Shown: positions 62,536 through 64,000 of the stretch, in pieces
Numbering within the stretch: position 1 is the first letter of the stretch
How the letters are laid out: every line of letters begins with the position of its first letter
Assembly (NCBI RefSeq): GCF_000724545.1
Contig: NZ_JHBV01000004.1
Coordinates: 62,001 to 126,000, forward strand
Length of the DNA stretch: 64,000 nt
Direction: 5' to 3'
From: Aureispira sp. CCB-QB1
GTDB lineage: Bacteria > Bacteroidota > Bacteroidia > Chitinophagales > Saprospiraceae
The notes under the pieces: model-generated
What the model was told of the DNA's origin: nothing
Databases searched by the model: none
Seen by the model: the letters and a program-made list of their open reading frames with translations, nothing else
Translations under genes and position numbers: made by a program

Positions 62536-64000
62536 CTAAAAAGTATCATAAACTCCTCGCTCTACAGGTACTTCAAGGAAGCCTAAGGAACCAGGTTTTA
62601 CACGAATAAAAAAGCTCCAAGTTTGTCGTTCGGGTTGCCAACTCAAACCCATTTGCCAACAGTGTAAATCTCTAGAAAATGTAAAGTCAGGGAATGTAAT
62701 TCGTTCGTCTTTAAAACTATATCCAATGTTTCCGACTCGAATGCCCCAGCCTTTGGATAGGTTGATAAAACCAGAAAATGATAGTTGATGTGCTGTCACA
62801 ACGGTACTATCCACCCCATCTATATATCTATTGTTAACAATCAAGTTGTAACCAATATTAATGTTTTTGATCAGTTCAAACTGTTTTTTGTCCTTGTCTT
62901 CTTTGACCCCTTTCTTTCTAAAGATGTCTCTCAAATCCTTAGAAGTAATACTTGTAGAAGCATTAAATGACATAGACGTAACTCGCACAAGTCGTTTGCT
63001 TAGTGTATACTCAAAGGTGTTGATTCTTGCATTATTTTCTGGATTGGCAGCATAAGGATCAAAAGTAGACGAAAAGCGAATATTAATTTTTTTGAACAAA
63101 GTAGTATTGACATTAAAATTAATAGGAGATAGGTGCAGTGAATCCGCTGCGATGTTATAATTACCACTAATGGTCGCCGTAGGAATGAGAACAATTTTCT
63201 TAAAAGGTTCTTTATTTAAAGAATCTTGCAGTGGTTTTTTGACTTTTGCCTCAAACCTTGTACCGATAGAATAGGTTAATAGAGCAGTACGCCCAGAGGG
63301 GGGGGCAAAAGCAAAGTAATTGTAGCGGCGCAACTGTTCTGGATAGCGAGTATCTGTTTGCACCGAATCGTAATAATAATCGTAGGCGTTCTCATAACTA
63401 GGTTCCCAGTTGAATCCTACGGTTGGAGAAATAACTGCTCGAAGACTTTTTAGTGCCCCCCAATTAAATTCACCAGTAGCATAAATTTGAGTATTTACAT
63501 TTACCCCTGCACTAAATTTATGGGTGCTAAAAAAGCCATATTCTCTATAATTATCAACTGTTCCATAGGAAGTCGTATCGGTGGCATCACTAGGATTAAC
63601 GACTGGGGTAGGGTCTAAAAATTGGCGGTTGCGATAAAAGAACCATCGTTGAGAATAATTGACATTGGGCTGAACGTTGATGACCTTAAATAGCTTGAAT
63701 GAAAAATTGAGTCTAGGACTATGGGTAATGCTATAGTTCATATTCTCAATGGCTTCTTCTAGACCTCCAGGCTGAAAAAGAGCCGTGTCGGTCGTTGTAA
63801 TGGTATTGCTACCATTCATATTGTAACTAAATCCAATGCGCTCGTACCAACGTTGCTTTCCTGAAATATTTTTTCGTTTAAATGGAAAGATTTGATTCAT
63901 ATTGAATGTCAATTGCGGGAACGTAATTGTCATGGCATTGGTTTGGGTATTTTGACTGTGAGACAGCCTTGCCGATATCGAAAAAGGCGTACCTAGAAAA
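62536..64000 (-). CDS. lptD: LPS-assembly protein LptD, C-terminal part (partial at window edge)
   Basis: The open frame runs from the stop at 62536 to the right edge with no start, so the N-terminus lies outside. The visible 488 residues are the beta-barrel that inserts LPS in the outer membrane together with LptE. Typical Bacteroidota features are GTPFSISARLSHSQNTQTN, FPFKRKNISGKQRWYERIGFSY and the end FSRDLHCWQMGLSWQPERQTWSFFIRVKPGSLGFLEVP. A Met at 63933 lies inside the conserved domain and is not the start. A complete protein would be about 900 residues. Confidence 0.85.
   Translation of the reverse strand, partial: FLGTPFSISARLSHSQNTQTNAMTITFPQLTFNMNQIFPFKRKNISGKQRWYERIGFSYNMNGSNTITTTDTALFQPGGLEEAIENMNYSITHSPRLNFSFKLFKVINVQPNVNYSQRWFFYRNRQFLDPTPVVNPSDATDTTSYGTVDNYREYGFFSTHKFSAGVNVNTQIYATGEFNWGALKSLRAVISPTVGFNWEPSYENAYDYYYDSVQTDTRYPEQLRRYNYFAFAPPSGRTALLTYSIGTRFEAKVKKPLQDSLNKEPFKKIVLIPTATISGNYNIAADSLHLSPINFNVNTTLFKKINIRFSSTFDPYAANPENNARINTFEYTLSKRLVRVTSMSFNASTSITSKDLRDIFRKKGVKEDKDKKQFELIKNINIGYNLIVNNRYIDGVDSTVVTAHQLSFSGFINLSKGWGIRVGNIGYSFKDERITFPDFTFSRDLHCWQMGLSWQPERQTWSFFIRVKPGSLGFLEVPVERGVYDTF

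Overview
The window is AT-rich chromosomal DNA of a Bacteroidota bacterium. Three things show this: proteins with type IX secretion (T9SS) C-terminal sorting domains, a Bacteroidota-type LptD whose C-terminus carries the DLHCW motif, and promoters of the Bacteroidota form TTG-N18-20-TAnnTTTG rather than -35/-10 boxes. The intergenic repeats, large jellyroll-type T9SS proteins and LRR proteins fit a Saprospirales-like (Aureispira/Saprospira-type) marine gliding bacterium. That placement is an inference. No rRNA, tRNA, CRISPR array, prophage or complete insertion sequence was seen.

Layout. 0-3.6 kb: tail of an unknown gene, a GH1 beta-glucosidase directly followed by an AraC regulator, a transglutaminase-like protein and a decayed T9SS-tail fragment. 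3.7-7.3 kb: recQ, 1 kb of non-coding DNA, a small ABM-fold protein. 7.7-13.4 kb: one 1896-residue secreted multidomain protein. 13.6-18.3 kb: an unknown helical protein, a TIGR01777-type epimerase, a lipoprotein and a muramidase with four peptidoglycan-binding-like repeats. 18.4-20.6 kb: groS-groL. 20.9-22.2 kb: an LRR protein. 22.3-28.3 kb: a six-gene leftward operon that matches the uncharacterised STM4011/4012/4013/4014/4015 families (two radical SAM enzymes, an alkaline-phosphatase-fold hydrolase, an ATP-grasp-like protein, an LRR protein), plus a HAD phosphatase. 28.9-33.7 kb: a GNAT protein, a membrane-anchored kinase-like protein with a long coiled coil, an STM3941-like membrane protein and a small unknown gene.

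33.8-39.1 kb: clpP, clpX and clpB, a proteostasis block. groS and clpB share a sigma54-like promoter element and TGTCA/TGACA half-sites, which suggests common heat-shock control. 39.1-42.0 kb: a membrane protein with scpB, then a YbjN-like gene with pspA. 42.4-48.5 kb: a secreted beta-propeller/DUF4476 protein and a CotH / VTC / DUF4956 cluster. 48.9-54.2 kb: envelope and secreted proteins (Skp/OmpH-like, a T9SS cargo, two unknowns). 54.2-59.7 kb: a TonB-dependent receptor and a LytTR two-component pair. 60.0-64.0 kb: a small secreted protein, pdhB, an outer-membrane barrel and the C-terminal part of lptD, which runs off the right edge.

Two short interspersed repeat families lie only between genes. 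The best candidate for an undescribed biochemical system is the STM4011-4015-type operon with its added HAD hydrolase and a (TAA)8 tract directly on a start codon. Second choices are the CotH/VTC/DUF4956 cluster and the candidate heat-shock element.
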